DNA from: Zizania palustris
Taxonomy: Eukaryota > Streptophyta > Magnoliopsida > Poales > Poaceae
Direction of reading: 5' to 3'
DNA length: 64,000 nucleotides
NCBI GenBank assembly: GCA_019279435.1
Contig: JAAALK010000289.1
Coordinates: 49,107,164 to 49,171,163, forward strand
In this document: in pieces, positions 1 to 12,105 of the stretch
How positions within the stretch are numbered: the stretch's first letter is position 1
How the letters are laid out: each line of letters opens with the position of its first letter
Program-made: the position numbers and the translations under genes
Notes under the pieces: generated by a model
Told to the model about the DNA's origin: nothing
What the model saw: only the letters and a program-made list of their open reading frames with translations
The model's database searches: none

Positions 1-560
1 NNNNNNNNNNNNNNNNNNNNNNNNNNNNNNNNNNNNNNNNNNNNNNNNNNNNNNNNNNNNNNNNNNNNNNNNNNNNNNNNNNNNNNNNNNNNNNNNNNNN
101 NNNNNNNNNNNNNNNNNNNNNNNNNNNNNNNNNNNNNNNNNNNNNNNNNNNNNNNNNNNNNNNNNNNNNNNNNNNNNNNNNNNNNNNNNNNNNNNNNNNN
201 NNNNNNNNNNNNNNNNNNNNNNNNNNNNNNNNNNNNNNNNNNNNNNNNNNNNNNNNNNNNNNNNNNNNNNNNNNNNNNNNNNNNNNNNNNNNNNNNNNNN
301 NNNNNNNNNNNNNNNNNNNNNNNNNNNNNNNNNNNNNNNNNNNNNNNNNNNNNNNNNNNNNNNNNNNNNNNNNNNNNNNNNNNNNNNNNNNNNNNNNNNN
401 NNNNNNNNNNNNNNNNNNNNNNNNNNNNNNNNNNNNNNNNNNNNNNNNNNNNNNNNNNNNNNNNNNNNNNNNNNNNNNNNNNNNNNNNNNNNNNNNNNNN
501 NNNNNNNNNNNNNNNNNNNNNNNNNNNNNNNNNNNNNNNNNNNNNNNNNNNNNNNNNNNN
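1..560. other. Assembly gap (run of N)
   Basis: All bases are N. The gap cuts the copia element that follows, so its reverse transcriptase, RNase H and 3' LTR are not visible. Confidence 1.
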
Positions 561-1877
561 TCTGTTCCATGTCGTGTTCATTTGCATATTCAAAAACAAA
601 ACTAACAGAGGGGGTTGATTCATCAAAAGTCACATCACATGACTCGATGACAGTGTTAGTTTCCAAGTTATAAACACGATAAGAATGACCATGAGTAGTG
701 TAACCCAAAAAGATCCCGTCAGAAGATCGCGACTCAAATTTATCCAAGTTACCACGTTTTAGGATAAAGCAGCGACAGCCAAAAACTCGAAGATGAGTAA
801 CCTTGGGCTGTCTCCCAAAACGCAGCTCATAAGATGTCAAATTTAAAATTGAGCGCAAGAATATTCGGTTTGAGATGTAACAAGCAGTGTTCATGGCCTC
901 AGCCCAGAATTTTCTAGGAGTCCTATGCTCATCAAGCATCGTCCTAGCCATCTCAACCAAAGTGCGGTTCTTTCTCTCAACAACACCGTTTTGTTGAGGA
1001 ACCCACGGAGCAGAGAATTGATGTTCTATGCCATGCTCCATGCAAAACTCAACAAAGAGACTATTTTTGAACTCGGTGCCATTATCGCTTCGAATGAATT
1101 TTAATGCACCAGGGAGTTCAGTAAAAAGTCTCAAAGCCAAGCTCCGAAAGTGTGAAAACACTTCATCCTTGCTGGCAAGAAAGAAGACCCAAGAGTAGCG
1201 AGAGAAATCGTCGACAATTACTAGAACATACCACTTGCCGCCTAAAGAACTGACCCGAGAAGGACCTACAGTGTCCATATGGAGAAGTTCTCCGGGTTGT
1301 TCAGTCATCACTGTGGTGACTGGCGAATGCGAAGCAGCAATTATTTTTCCATGTCGACAAGGAGCGCAAACTAAATTCTTCTCAAACTTGAGCTTGGGCA
1401 ATCCTCGGATCAGGCCTAGGGCGCTCAGACGAGCGAGCAACTCAAAGCTCATATGCCCTAGTCTCCTATGCCACTTCCAAAGCTCAGAAGTCGAATGTGC
1501 AACAAGACAATGAGAAGAACCAGACGACTCTGAAAAATCAGCTCCAAAAACTCTCCCAACTCTAAAGATCTTACACACCACAACGCCATCAGAATTGAGC
1601 ACTTGCGAAGTATCGCGATGGAATCGCACTTCGAAGCCCTCATCAAGCAACTGAGATACAGACAGCAATTGTATCCCAGGTTCTCAACCAAAGCAACATC
1701 TTTGAGAGTGAAGTTCGAATTAATTCTTACCACACCTTTACCTTTCACTCTACTCCTTCGATTGTTTCCGAAGGTGATATGTTCCCTTTGCTTGGTTGTG
1801 GTGAGGCTGGAGAACCATGCTGCATCTCCGGTCATGTGGCGCGAACAACCGGAGTCCATGATCCACGTGCCCTCCAA
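561..1877 (-). pseudogene. Copia protease and integrase (partial pol)
   Basis: Reading leftward from 1877, the protein opens with an aspartic protease motif (DSGCSRHMTG) and then runs into the GAG-pre-integrase zinc region (WKWHRRLGHMS, CAPCRHGK). The integrase core follows, with HMDTVGP, FIRSDNGTEF and QQNGVVERKNRTL. Around 560-880 the chain-terminal LRVFGCRCF and FLGYTTHGHSYRVYN motifs appear. The protease frame shifts near 1680, just after NLGYN, so the polyprotein is broken. Reverse transcriptase and RNase H would lie inside the gap. Order PR-IN-(RT-RH) is diagnostic of copia rather than Gypsy. Confidence 0.85.
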
Positions 1878-1955
1878 GCCTCGATCTGTCGCCTACACAT
1901 GATAAGAATGTCTCGATCGCTCAGTGCTGGGGTGAGTGAAATAATGACGAGGCAT

Positions 1956-4330
1956 CTAGCACTGAGTGACACGAGTAGTAGGCACAGTAAAAGCAGACGG
2001 TCTACGCACATAATAATCAGAATGATGCAAAGTGCGAGGTCTACCTACATGCTGTGAATGAACAACATGTCGAGGTCTCCTACTCTGACGAGGTACAAAT
2101 CTGCTAGCCCGAGGTCTACCACCATATGGAACATAGTGAAGACCTCGAGGAGCAAAACCTCTCCGAGAAGCACGAGGAGCCTCAAAAGCAGGACGATAGT
2201 ACATCTCAGACTCATGCATACCTAAAGATGGGTAATGCATGTCCTGGTAACTCATCGCCTGTGCGCGTCGCTCATCCTTGATGCGACGAAAACAGAACCC
2301 AACCAAATGACCCGCCCGCTGACAATAGGAACAATGAAACACTCTCCTGGGGGCACTCTCATGGGTCACAGGAGCAACTCTCACAGGCTCCTTGGGTTTC
2401 TTCTGAGTGGTTTTCTTGGGAGGATTTTTCTTGGCAGGAGGGGTGGTTTTCTTTGGTGGATGGGTAGGCTTTTTGGCTGATGGGGTGTCCAACAGAGCTC
2501 TCTCTTTCTCTAGGGTAGTGGGAGAGGTAAAAACAGTTTTGGTCTTACTGTCTGAAGGTATCCTCTCAAAACCCAAACCTAGAGCTACCCCTGCTCTGTC
2601 AGCACACAACTTGGTCTTGGCCAAGAGCAAATCCATCCTACCCTTTCCCTCAGTGCATTTGTTAACCACGGAAAGGAGATACTCATTTTCAGACATGAGG
2701 TTTTCAGCTCGCTCTCTAACAGTGCCTAGCTGGTCCTTAAGGGTAATGCAAGTGTCACAAACAGGTTGCACATCCTTAGAACTACCGGCCCTCTCCAATC
2801 TAGCCTCTAAATCATGAACATGCTTATCACGTAAATTAATGCTATCGCGTAATAAAGAGCAGTTCATGCAATCAATAATATCATGAGGTCTAGAATCCAC
2901 CTCCAAAAGCTGCTTCTGTGCAGTCTCAAGCTCAGAAAGAGTTTGAGCATGAACAGAACGCAACTGAGCAAGCTCACTCATGACAACAGAACAAGACTCA
3001 CATTCAGCATCATCAAATTTAGACTTAAGCATGGCATATTCAGTAGAAGCATTTTCTAGCCTAAGTCTAAGGTCTTTTCTTTCTCTAGCGGCTTGCACAA
3101 GTAATCTATCCTGACCAAGTACTACTTCATTCAGCTCATCTAGTTTAATCAAAAGCTGGTCAGGTGATAGAGTTACCTCTGATGAGTCAAGCTCATCGCC
3201 GCTGTGATCGCTGTCGGCCATGAAGCAAAGGCCGGTGAAGTCTCGTCCCTTCTTGTCCTTCTTGTCCTCCTTCCTTGGGGACTCCTCCTCCTCAAAGCTC
3301 GACTCCTCAGTTGAGGACGTGTCGATGTCGCTGAGAGCAGCAACAAAAGCTCTGGAAGCGGCCTTGGCTACTTTCTTAGCCATCTTGCCGCGCTTTCCCT
3401 TCGCAAAGGGTTTCCTCTCCTTCTTGTGGTATTTAGGGCGCTCACTCTCATCTCTCCTCTTGAGCTTAGGGCAATTGGCCTTAATATGAGAGGTGTCGCC
3501 ACATTCATAGCAACCACTAAAACCACTTCTCCTCTGATCCCGTCTCTCATGATGAAAGCGGGTGAACCTCCGGGCAATGAGAGCAAGCTCATCATCAGCT
3601 AGAGTGTCCACCTGCTCCTTTGTGACGGAGACCAGGGAGGACAAAGCAAAACCATCTGCAAAAACACAAGTACCAGATGTGCTTGGTTCTGCAGTGGTGC
3701 CACGGCTAGTGCTAGAAACCAATGCCAATGGCTGTGGCAAAGAGCTTCTGTGCACAGCAAGAGATGCCTTGGCAATCTCTGTGGACTTCAGCTTGCTAAA
3801 GAGTTCATCGCAGGTCAAAGTGTCATATCCTGCGGACTCCTCAATGCTACGGTCAAGAGCATAGAGAAGCTTGATAGCCCTATCGTGATCACTGTAAGCA
3901 AGCGTCCCGTTGGATCGCAAGTTACTCACTATAGCATCAAAGCGCGAAAACATGGCATCTATAGATTCACCAGGTGCCTGCACAAACAGCTGGTACTGTT
4001 GGTTGTATGTGATTTGGCGCCTGGCCTTGATCTGAGTAGAGCCCTCATGAAAATAGTGAGTGTTGTCCAAATCTCCCTAGCAGTCCTAAGGTGCTGCACC
4101 CTATCGAACTTACTTCTACTCAAACAGATGAACAGTATGTTTCTTGCCTTTGAATTGGCATTATACTGATCCTTCTCTGTTTGAGAGGTGCGAGTCTCAG
4201 GGATGGAGTATTGTGAGTCCACAATCTCCCAAATTGCATTTCCTTGGCTTAACAAGTAAGCCTCCATGCGCACCTTCCAGTATGCGAAATCTGTCCCATC
4301 GAACAGAGGAATTTTACTGCCTCTATCCAT
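1956..4330 (-). pseudogene. Copia gag with coiled coil and two zinc knuckles
   Basis: Gag starts at 4330 with a typical copia N-terminus (PLFDGTDFAYWKVRMEAYL). A frameshift near 4060-4070 moves it to a 704-codon open frame ending at 1956. In that frame there is a UBN2-like capsid region (LFVQAPGESIDAMFSRF), a CCHC knuckle CYECGDTSHIKANC, and a Lys/Glu-rich stretch. A long Leu/Glu coiled coil follows at roughly 2650-3180. Then come a Pro/Lys-rich segment and a second Cys/His motif (CSYCQRAGHLVGFC). The two-knuckle, coiled-coil gag fits grass Sireviruses. The single early frameshift suggests recent inactivation or a sequencing error. Confidence 0.85.
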
Positions 4331-4380
4331 GTGGCCAACAGATCACAAAACCGGTTAAGGTCAACTGGTGATCTTAACCC

Positions 4381-4392
4381 GCTCTGATACCA
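4381..4392 (-). promoter_or_regulatory. Primer-binding site, initiator tRNA-Met
   Basis: On the minus strand this reads TGGTATCAGAGC, the standard copia PBS complementary to the 3' end of initiator tRNA-Met. It lies 2 bases from the LTR end (CA at 4395-4396 on the minus strand), which fixes the inner LTR boundary. Confidence 0.9.
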
Positions 4393-4394
4393 AT

Positions 4395-6438
4395 TGTTGG
4401 ACCGGAAACGGCGACCAGAGGGGGGGTGAATGGGAGCTTTTAAATTTCGGGCTAAAAACTTAGCCTTCGGTTCAGTTCTGTCTTCTGCGGAACAGGCTTC
4501 GAACACTACCTTCGAAGGTCTGGTTCGGAGGTACTTCGACAGCTCCGAACACAGGCTTCGCAGGAGTAAAAGTTCGAAGCCAAGAAGACTTCGCTCCACT
4601 TACAACCTTCGGAAATCTACTCTGCTAAGTCAGTGCAGGCTCCGCACACGGGGTGCTTCGAGCAGGCTTCGCACTTCACCCTTCGCAAGAGTGGACAGCC
4701 CTCTGAGGACTTCGACCAAGTACTTGGCAGCAGCAACCGGTGCTGGGCTTCGTACACGAAGGTCTACACGCACACTAACAGACAACACTAAGGGCTTCGA
4801 CACAAGAAGCAAAACGGGCCTCGGTCAGGGCTACGCTAGTAAGCAGCGAGGTCTCGCCTCCTGTTACACAGAGCGAACGCGCACTGACAAAACACACTTC
4901 GCACAAAAACGACCTTCGCCTCAACAGGCTTCGGTGCTCTACAACAGGCGAGGTATGTAAAGCGAGCTCAAGCAAAAAGCACAGGAAGCAGGGCTTCGCC
5001 GCTTGAACAAGGAACACAAAATAGATTGAACTCTGGATGAAATACAACGAAGTGTGTGGCTACAGGAGCTCAACAGTAAATGCTCAAAGTGTTAAATGTT
5101 ACCTACCGAGCCCCCCATATTTATAGCCCACAGTTCACCCAAAGGAATTGACTACACTACCCCTAGGGTTTACATTGATTTTGACTCTACAGAACTAAGG
5201 GGTACGAAAGGTAGTCCACCTTTATTTTGGAGGCTTCTCTGTCAGCTTTGCAGAGGGGACAGTGTCAGCCTTTTACAGAACAGACAGTGTCAGCCTTTGC
5301 AGTCTTTGACCTTCTGGAATCCTCCCTTCGCACGCGAGGGTGCGGTAGCTTCGGTGAGAAGCCTGAAGCCAGATGGCCTTCGCTCCACCGAAGTCAGTCT
5401 CCGATACACTGACGGTTTAGAGCCGAAGCCGTCAAAGCCCTTGGGCCTTCACACCAACACCTCCGGAGTGGACCACCACGGCTTCGCAGCTACTCCCAGC
5501 TCGAACTCCGTCAGTCCGTGTACCGAAGCCATGCAGGCCGAAGCACCACAAGTCAACCTTCCTCCGGAGCTAGCCTCGCTCCGAAGCCTTCCACCCTCCG
5601 AAGCCCCACCTTCGGAGTACCACCCTTCGAAGTCCCTCCTTCGTCCAAGGCCTCCGCATGAAGCATTCCATGAGCACTTCGTCGCAGTGCCTCTCCCCGA
5701 GCACACTCCTCGACGAGCCTCACCCGGACCATGCCTTCAATGCGCCTCGACTTCTGAGACCTTCGTCGGGTACCTTCGAATGTCTCCCTCCGGAGCACAC
5801 TTCGAATTCCATGCCTCCGCAGAGGACTTGTTCCACCAACTCCGAAGTCACTCCATTCGAAGTTCCTTCGAAGTGCCTCACCTCTGAGGACTTTGTCCCG
5901 GAGCACCTTCAGCCGGAGCCACGCTTCGCACTCTCTGCCTTCACCTAGCACGCCTCGACCCGAGGACCGACCCGGACCACCTTCGCAGTCACCGTGACGG
6001 AGCTCCCCGCTCCCCTGGCATCAAGCCTCCCGCTTGACCCAGGTTCACCTGCTACGTTCGTCCGTCGCCTCCGAAGTCCCTGCGCACCACAGTCAAACAG
6101 ACAAGTGTATCTAGTACTCCGGAGACCTCTCCGGGTTAGCAACCTCCGGCACACACTCCGGTGTACCGCCCAAAGTACCGAAGCCCCTTCGGTACACACC
6201 CGGTCATTGTGTACTGTCGGACCCCTCCGACAGGCACACTCCGCTGCAACAGCTGCAGCAAGCAAACACCGAACACACTTCGGTGAGACCACCTCCGAAC
6301 ACCCTTCGGAGGTCCAACCTCCGAAACCCCTCCGGAGGTACCCTCCTCCGAACACCTTCGGAGGTACCCTTCGAACAAAGGGTAAAAAGCCTGTCAATCA
6401 CTCATCACAAAACACCGAAACCAACCCTTGGTTTCTCA
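4395..6438 (-). repeat. 5' LTR of Sirevirus-like copia
   Basis: A 2044-bp LTR in minus orientation. On the plus strand it runs from TGTTGGACCGG at 4395 to TTGGTTTCTCA at 6438. It is crowded with TTCGAAG/CTTCGAA and TCCGAAG/CTTCGGA palindromes, a composition it shares with the solo LTR at 20612-22795. Open frames inside it are low-complexity Ser/Pro/Arg translations of these repeats and are not considered genes. Confidence 0.8.
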
Positions 6439-7230
6439 GCTTCGAAGCTTATCTTTCTGCTAGGCTTCGCGTTGGTTTCTTTGTGGCGTGTCAGCCTTCG
6501 CTTCTCTTTTCGAAGCTAGCTCTTTTCGAAGGTAGAGTGTAGGCTTCGAATTTGGTGTCTCTGTCGTGTGACAGGCTTCGCTTCTTTGTTCGAAGGTAGT
6601 CCGTCTGTGTGTTGCATTCGAAGTTCTCTGTTCGAAGGTTTAGGTTCGAAGCACTCTGTTCGAAGCTGTGTCCGAAGCCTTGCCTTCGAAGTACTTACTT
6701 CGAAGCAGGCTCTGGCATTGTCATACTTCGCTTCGAAGCATACTGCGCTCCCTGCCCCTTCGTATTAGGCTAGACCAAAATACCTTCGGCATCTTCGACA
6801 TGCTTCGCAACTGACCTCCGAAGCATGCTCCGTCACCAGCCTCCGAAGCAGGCTTCGACCAGCGAAGCAGTCTTCGACAATCATCTCCAAAGCAGACCTC
6901 GACGGGCGAAGCAGGCTTCGCCAAGTTCCGAACAGGAGACAAATTTGGACAGTAACTTCTCATTTCACCTTACATATACTTAGATCATTTCATTGGGAAG
7001 TTTAGGCCTGTTACACAGTGTTCATCTGCCTAGTTGCACTTCTTTAGTAGTTCTCTGTTTAACATCAGTTGCTTCTAGGTTAGATACCCTTAGACTTAGG
7101 CCTTCTGTTTATTTTCTGCTGCTTTGTCTTTTGAGGTGCGTTGGGTATTGGGAACAGGCCATTGATTCGAAAGAATTTTTTTAAGGCGCCCATTCACCCC
7201 CCCTCTGGTCGCTACTTTCGGTCCTACAGA
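6439..7230 (+). repeat. Fragment of an older related LTR, plus orientation
   Basis: The segment is also rich in TTCGAAG palindromes but reads in the opposite sense to the LTR on its left. Its end, CATTCACCCCCCCTCTGGTC then GGTCCTACA (to 7230), is the reverse complement of the LTR end at 4395-4440 apart from a few mismatches. No primer-binding site follows 7230, so this is the 3' part of a 3' or solo LTR. The copia element to its left appears to have inserted into it at GCTTC (6439-6443). Confidence 0.6.
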
Positions 7231-7561
7231 GGCGACGAAGGGCAGAATGCGGTGACTCGGGCGGCAGGTGTAGTGGGCTTGCATACAAGGAGTTAGGTTT
7301 CCCTGTACGCGCGCGGGTGGGGAAAAATTATATCACTTAACTTCCATCGGCTAGCATTAAAGCCAACGGAAGTTACTAAACTTCTGTCGGCTTTAATTCT
7401 GACCGAAGGAACTTAAGGGATATATTCCGAGCGGGGATGGATCCTTTTTAACTTTCTTTGGCCACAGTCAAAAGCCAATGGAAGTTAATTTAACTTCCAT
7501 CGACTCCTTGAGGCCGATGGAAGTTAATTTAGCCAACGAAAATTTCCTGCTTTCTTGTAGT
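7231..7561. mobile_element. CACTA element terminus (AACTTCCGTCGGC type)
   Basis: Several copies of AACTTCCATCGGC and its complement in alternating orientation form a subterminal repeat array. The segment ends in TTTCTTGTAGT at 7561, a CACTA terminus (CACTACAAGAAA) whose last base is C instead of G at 7562. The body lies to the left, where the LTR fragment interrupts it. Confidence 0.65.
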
Positions 7562-8443
7562 CCATAAACTACTATCTAAAATACTTCACTTGGGAACTAG
7601 GCCCGAGACCCTAGCTAATCTTCTGGATCTTGGACTTCAATGCCTTCTTCTCCATCTTCATAGTCGTCCTAATCTTCTGATAGGTTGGCGAACTCTGGGG
7701 TGGTGGTGGTAAAAACAAAGGGTGAGTACTCAAGAGTGCTCAGCAAGTCTAGGAAATTGGATATAGATGAAGGATATAAAGAGCGGCAATGTTATAAAAG
7801 GAATATATTATGAAAACTTCTAAGTGATTATACTCGCGGCTAGAGATCCCGATCTCTACCCACTTCCCAATAATAATATAAGATCAAAACCCATCAAACT
7901 CTCATCCCAACTTCAGATTGTCATAATTCCAACCATCAAACTTCATTTGCATTATATCAACCATCTAACAACTTTCACCAGTACTAACTAGCTCATCCAT
8001 CGGGAAGATTTCCCATTAAATATTCACTCATCCCATTTTATATTTTTACTGCTCATCTAGTTTAAATTCCTCACGTCACTCCCTTTGAAACCTTTCAGCT
8101 TCCCGCTCCACATAGGAATGTTGCCAACCACTAAGGCTAGCTGTATACCAACTGGTATACTCTGGTAACATTGTCTCTTCCCGCCCATTTTTTGGAAATA
8201 AGTAGAAACACTACGCTAAGGAAGATACATGATGTCACTTTCCCATATACATGAGTGTGTCTATTCAAATAGGTTAATACTTCAGCTGAAGGCGTACACT
8301 TTACCCTTACGACTCGAATTTACTCTACTACCCATGATGTATGGGAGGTTAGGGACAAAGGTTTTCCGAAGTGAATATAGGATACTCCATTGCCACCTAG
8401 GTAGATTCACTGTCAAGGATTAGGAAAGCATGGTCAAGGTTGG
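7562..8443. repeat. Decayed LTR-like intergenic sequence
   Basis: No coding potential was seen. Around 7720-7755 the string GTGAGTACTCAAGAGTGC, then TCAGCAAG, resembles GTGAGTACAATCGTACTCAG at about 25135 inside the 3.26-kb LTR. The stretch is therefore probably an old relic of that LTR family in the same orientation. Confidence 0.35.
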
Positions 8444-9475
8444 TGTTGACGCCAAGATTTGGTAAACACCCCAGGCCCACAGAAGATGTAGCGTGGTCAA
8501 CAGAAGTCCGATCAAAATGGTCAAAGAAGCACGTCCATGTTGTTACAAAGTGACCGGATGCAAAGGAGTCGATGGAGATAAAAGTGAGAAGATAAAGGTG
8601 ATCCAGGATTGGTTAGGATAGATTGCTTGGACGGTAAGTCTCCAGACTATAAATATGTATCCCTTAGTTAGATTAAACACACAACTCTATCAACAACTCT
8701 TCGGTGCATCGCCACCCTTAGCTTCCCAAGGTTAATCCTGGCGGGATTCAGCACTCGAAGCTGGGCTGCATCATTCCGATCTCCAGCGAAGAGGTGAGTC
8801 CCGCCACCCCCAACGATCGTATCAACTAGGTCAGTGTCCTCACTGCTGCATCAAGTTGATCTCTTAAGACATCGGTTGAAACATTGTGATCGCCGGTTTA
8901 TCTCGGTGTATTGGCTAGGTCTAAGACTGCATTAGTTTGATCTCTTAGATTGATATGATTTGGGTGTGGTAGTATGAAGCTTCATCGGTTAAGTTCGACA
9001 TCTCTTTCTATCATGTATTCTTCATGTTGTATATCGTTCATCTAAATAAAGCGTGGTTGATACTTTAAAGTATTGTTAAGTTCATCATGACTATCTACTA
9101 TCTTGATTAAGTTTAATCTTGTTATTGTGATGATTTTGATGATACCGACATGTTATCTGGCATGTTTTATTTATTTCTATCGGAGTACAAGCCGATAGGT
9201 TATCTTCAATTCAACTTCATGTCTTATCCGCTATCGGGGAATGTTCATCGGCCTATATGCATGAATTGCCTATCTCATCGACTGATGGCGCATTCGTCCC
9301 GACCGCTCTGCCTTGTTCATTGGCCTTGTGGTCAATTGGCGTTATCCGCTCACGATTATTCTATCATCCCCGCAGTCATCGGCTTGGCAGCCGATCGGCT
9401 TTGGTACTAACGATATCTTTTCTGTTTCTTTATCTGTTGCAGGGTCAAACTGATTGGCACGGCTTGAACCTTTTT
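8444..9475 (+). repeat. Gypsy-type LTR, truncated element
   Basis: The segment starts TGTTGACGCCAAG at 8444 and has a TATA box at 8648. It has an intron-like GTTGCAGGGTC stretch near 9440 and ends in ACTGATTGGCACG, a phrase often seen at grass Gypsy LTR/leader junctions. No gag or pol follows, so it is a solo or truncated LTR. The right boundary is approximate. Confidence 0.5.
8648..8655 (+). promoter_or_regulatory. LTR TATA box
   Basis: TATAAATA sits about 200 bp into the LTR that begins at 8444, a plausible Pol II promoter position for a retrotransposon transcript. Confidence 0.45.
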
Positions 9476-10840
9476 TTTAAGATTGTAGGATCTGCATTGG
9501 AGTTAAGCAGATTTTCTAAGCCACATGTGTGTCAAAGTGTGACCAAAAAATACACCAAAAGTTAGGGTCGTAGTCAGGGTCGTCAACGAAGCGGTCTTGA
9601 GTGGTGTCGACGTCGACGACTACATCAGAAAGATCCCAAAAAAAATTAAAACACACATAAGAAACATTACTAGGTTGATTTAAATTGTTCCAAAATAAAC
9701 TTGTGATTTTTCTAAAGTTTTTGGTTCTGGAACGGAGTCATTTGGGGCTAAATTGGATTTTCTATGATTTTCTAAGGATTTAGAGATATTACTTTACATG
9801 CTCCAGGATAGAAATTATTTCAAAAAAAAATCGGGCCTGCTGGAACAGGCCAGCCGGTTCAGCCCAGAAGGCCTAGCCAGATAAACCGACCCAGCCCAGC
9901 CAACACCGCTCGTGCGCACAAGAGCAGCGCGGTGTCTGGCACGCGGAACAGGAAGAAGCCTGCGCACGAGCCCAGTGGTTAGGGCATTGGCGGGAAGGCT
10001 GGCACATGGACACCACGGGCGAAGGCGCGCAACAGGGACTGATGTGCATACCCCACTGGTCAGTCACACAGAACAAAGCAAAAGAATTCGGTTGGAGGTT
10101 GAAGAGAGCCATGGACGACCTGAACTTCTCCAAGTCATAACTTTTGCACCGTAACTCGGATTGCTACAAAATTTTAACAGTAGGTTCCTGGTGCTAATAC
10201 GAACATACTCTACGGTCAGATCTTAGATTAGATCCATGGTTGGGCTAGAATTGAAAATGGGACATAACGGACAGAGGTCATTGTACAAGGTACTACAGGA
10301 ACTCCAACAACGATTGAGGTTGCTTTTCACCGGATTAGAGTACCCATGAACTCGTCCATGGGTTCTGATCAACGAGGGGAGTCTTGGTTTGGGCTAGCAA
10401 CGGGGAATCCGAATGGTGAAAACTCAAGCCTCATTGCCGGCGTGATTCAAGACTCGAACCAAGCAACTAATGGATGGACATGGCTCAGCTGTGGGCTAGC
10501 GGCAGGCATGCTGCCAAAAATGGCAGTGTAGCCAAGCAGCCTGCTGCAGCGTACCAAGGCAGAGAGCAAAGGAGGAAAGGAGAAGAAAAAGAAAGGAAAA
10601 AGGGGGAAAGAAGAATGGGAAATGTTGTTGATGAATAAAATATATTAGGAGAGTTTAAATTTGAGTTTGAATCTGTGAATGAAAGAAAGAAAAAATTGGA
10701 ATTTTGGAATTTGGATTGAAACTTTGGATTGAGAGGTATTTGATAATTGGATGTTGAATAGTGTTTTCAGGATTTTAGAAAGTGATCACTAATGGATGGA
10801 GGTTATTTTACTTCGGCACTATTGTTCCAACAAAATTTTT
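9476..10840. other. Unclassified intergenic DNA
   Basis: No plausible gene, structured RNA or terminal repeat was recognised. The middle part (about 10120-10550) has the balanced composition of retrotransposon leaders, but I could not tie it to an element. Confidence 0.4.
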
Positions 10841-11046
10841 GGAATACAAGTTCAAACTCGATTTCAAATATGTTTCTGAATTAATTCGGAAAAATGGGTT
10901 TTACACACACTCAGCAAAAACTAAATTATTTGCCGAGTTTTTGGAATACAAGTTCAAACTCAATTTCAAATATGTTTCTGAATTAATTCGGAAAAATGGG
11001 TTTTACACACACTCAGCAAAAACTAAATTATTTGCCGAGTGTCTCA
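10841..11046. repeat. 102-bp tandem duplication
   Basis: Two adjacent copies start GGAATACAAGTTCAAACTC at 10841 and 10943. They differ by one base near the start (CTCGATTTC versus CTCAATTTC) before diverging at the right edge after TTTGCCGAGT. Near identity implies a recent duplication. Confidence 0.9.
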
Positions 11047-11465
11047 AATTTGACAGTCGGCAAAAAAAAATCAATTTTTAAAATTTTGTCAAATTTGTTT
11101 TTCGTTTTTTATTGACAATTTTTGTGAATTATTTTCAAATTTAGTGTGTAATGCCTAAAATAGACTCTAAACATGAATATGATTTTTGTAGATAATTTAT
11201 TTCATTATTTCATGCACTTGAAGTTTAAATTTGACATATTGCACTTTAAATCCAATAAATAGAATTAATGGATTAAACATATAGCTAACTGACCTAGAAA
11301 AATACCAACTTTTTTTCATGTGATAAGGAACATTGTGTTTTGATTTTAGAAAAAAAATTCAAATTCAACCGAAAATTTAACCATTGATTTGCTTTCAAAT
11401 CCAATCCACTCTTTTTTTAGAATCCAAATTCGTTCTAGTAGAATCTTTAGTTTTTAAATATCATA
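10900..11465. mobile_element. Fragment of TTTGCCGAGTG-type CACTA element
   Basis: TTTGCCGAGTGTC near 11031 is followed by AT-rich sequence with phrases such as CTCTAAACATGAATATG and TTTCATTATTTCATGC. These phrases resemble the interior of the CACTA element at 39400-40130. No terminal repeat is preserved. Confidence 0.5.
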
Positions 11466-11827
11466 TATCACTACAAGAAAACATGCAACTTCCGTTGGCC
11501 AAAGCCGACGGAAGTTAGGCCAATACCGACGGAAGAAGCTAACTTCCGTCGATAAAACCCTAACTTTCGTCGACATTTGGCCAACGGATGCGTTTCGACG
11601 GGAGTTAGCTAACTTCCGCCGGCAGCCGACGAAAGTTAGTGGGGAATTTCGACCACGTCAAAAAAAACCCACAATTTCCATCGGCCAGGCCTGGGTCGAC
11701 GGAAGTTAAGGACCACTAACTTCCATCGACTATGGTCAGCCATCGGAAGTTAAGGCCCACTAATTTCCGTCGGCTAACCATAGCCGACGGAAGTTAACTG
11801 AAATTTTTTTTATTTTTCTGGTTCTCC

Positions 11828-12060
11828 CATTAATTCACATTCACATCTAACCAAAAAAATCACACATTAACATTCACATATCCAAAACATAATCACACAT
11901 TCACATCCACAAACACATTCACACATTCAAAATCACATCCACAAACACATTCACACATTCACAATCACATCACTCCACAAATACATCCACAATCTTAACC
12001 TCCTCAAACACATTCACATTCTCCACTTTCACAAACCATTCACATTCACAAATTTAACCG
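11828..12060. repeat. Degenerate CACATTCACA satellite-like stretch
   Basis: Irregular repeats of ATTCACATTCAC and ATCCACAAACAC occur immediately inside the CACTA terminal array. The same stretch recurs beside the second copy of this family at 29220-29320, so it belongs to the element. Confidence 0.7.
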
Positions 12061-12105
12061 TTCAAAGTCACAAATCATATTTAAAGGCACAAGTCGTGTT
12101 TAAAT

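Larger units (their letters stand above)
561..6438 (-). mobile_element. Sirevirus-like Ty1/copia retrotransposon, truncated by gap
   Basis: The element is read on the minus strand. It has a 5' LTR at 4395-6438, a tRNA-Met primer-binding site, gag, protease and integrase, and then enters the assembly gap. The inner LTR edge is fixed by the PBS. The outer edge is inferred from the solo LTR at 20612-22795, whose boundary is proven by a target duplication and falls at the same sequence (plus-strand TTGGTTTCTCA). A long gag with a coiled coil and two zinc-knuckle-like motifs suits the Sirevirus (SIRE/Maximus) lineage of grass copia elements. The missing 3' half means its own target duplication cannot be checked; the predicted one is GCTTC at 6439-6443. 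Confidence 0.85.

Noticed and set aside
5096..6542. Several 130-260 codon frames in the copia LTR
   Set aside because: Both strands are open because of dense TTCGAAG palindromes; they lie wholly inside an LTR and recur in the solo LTR with different breaks.
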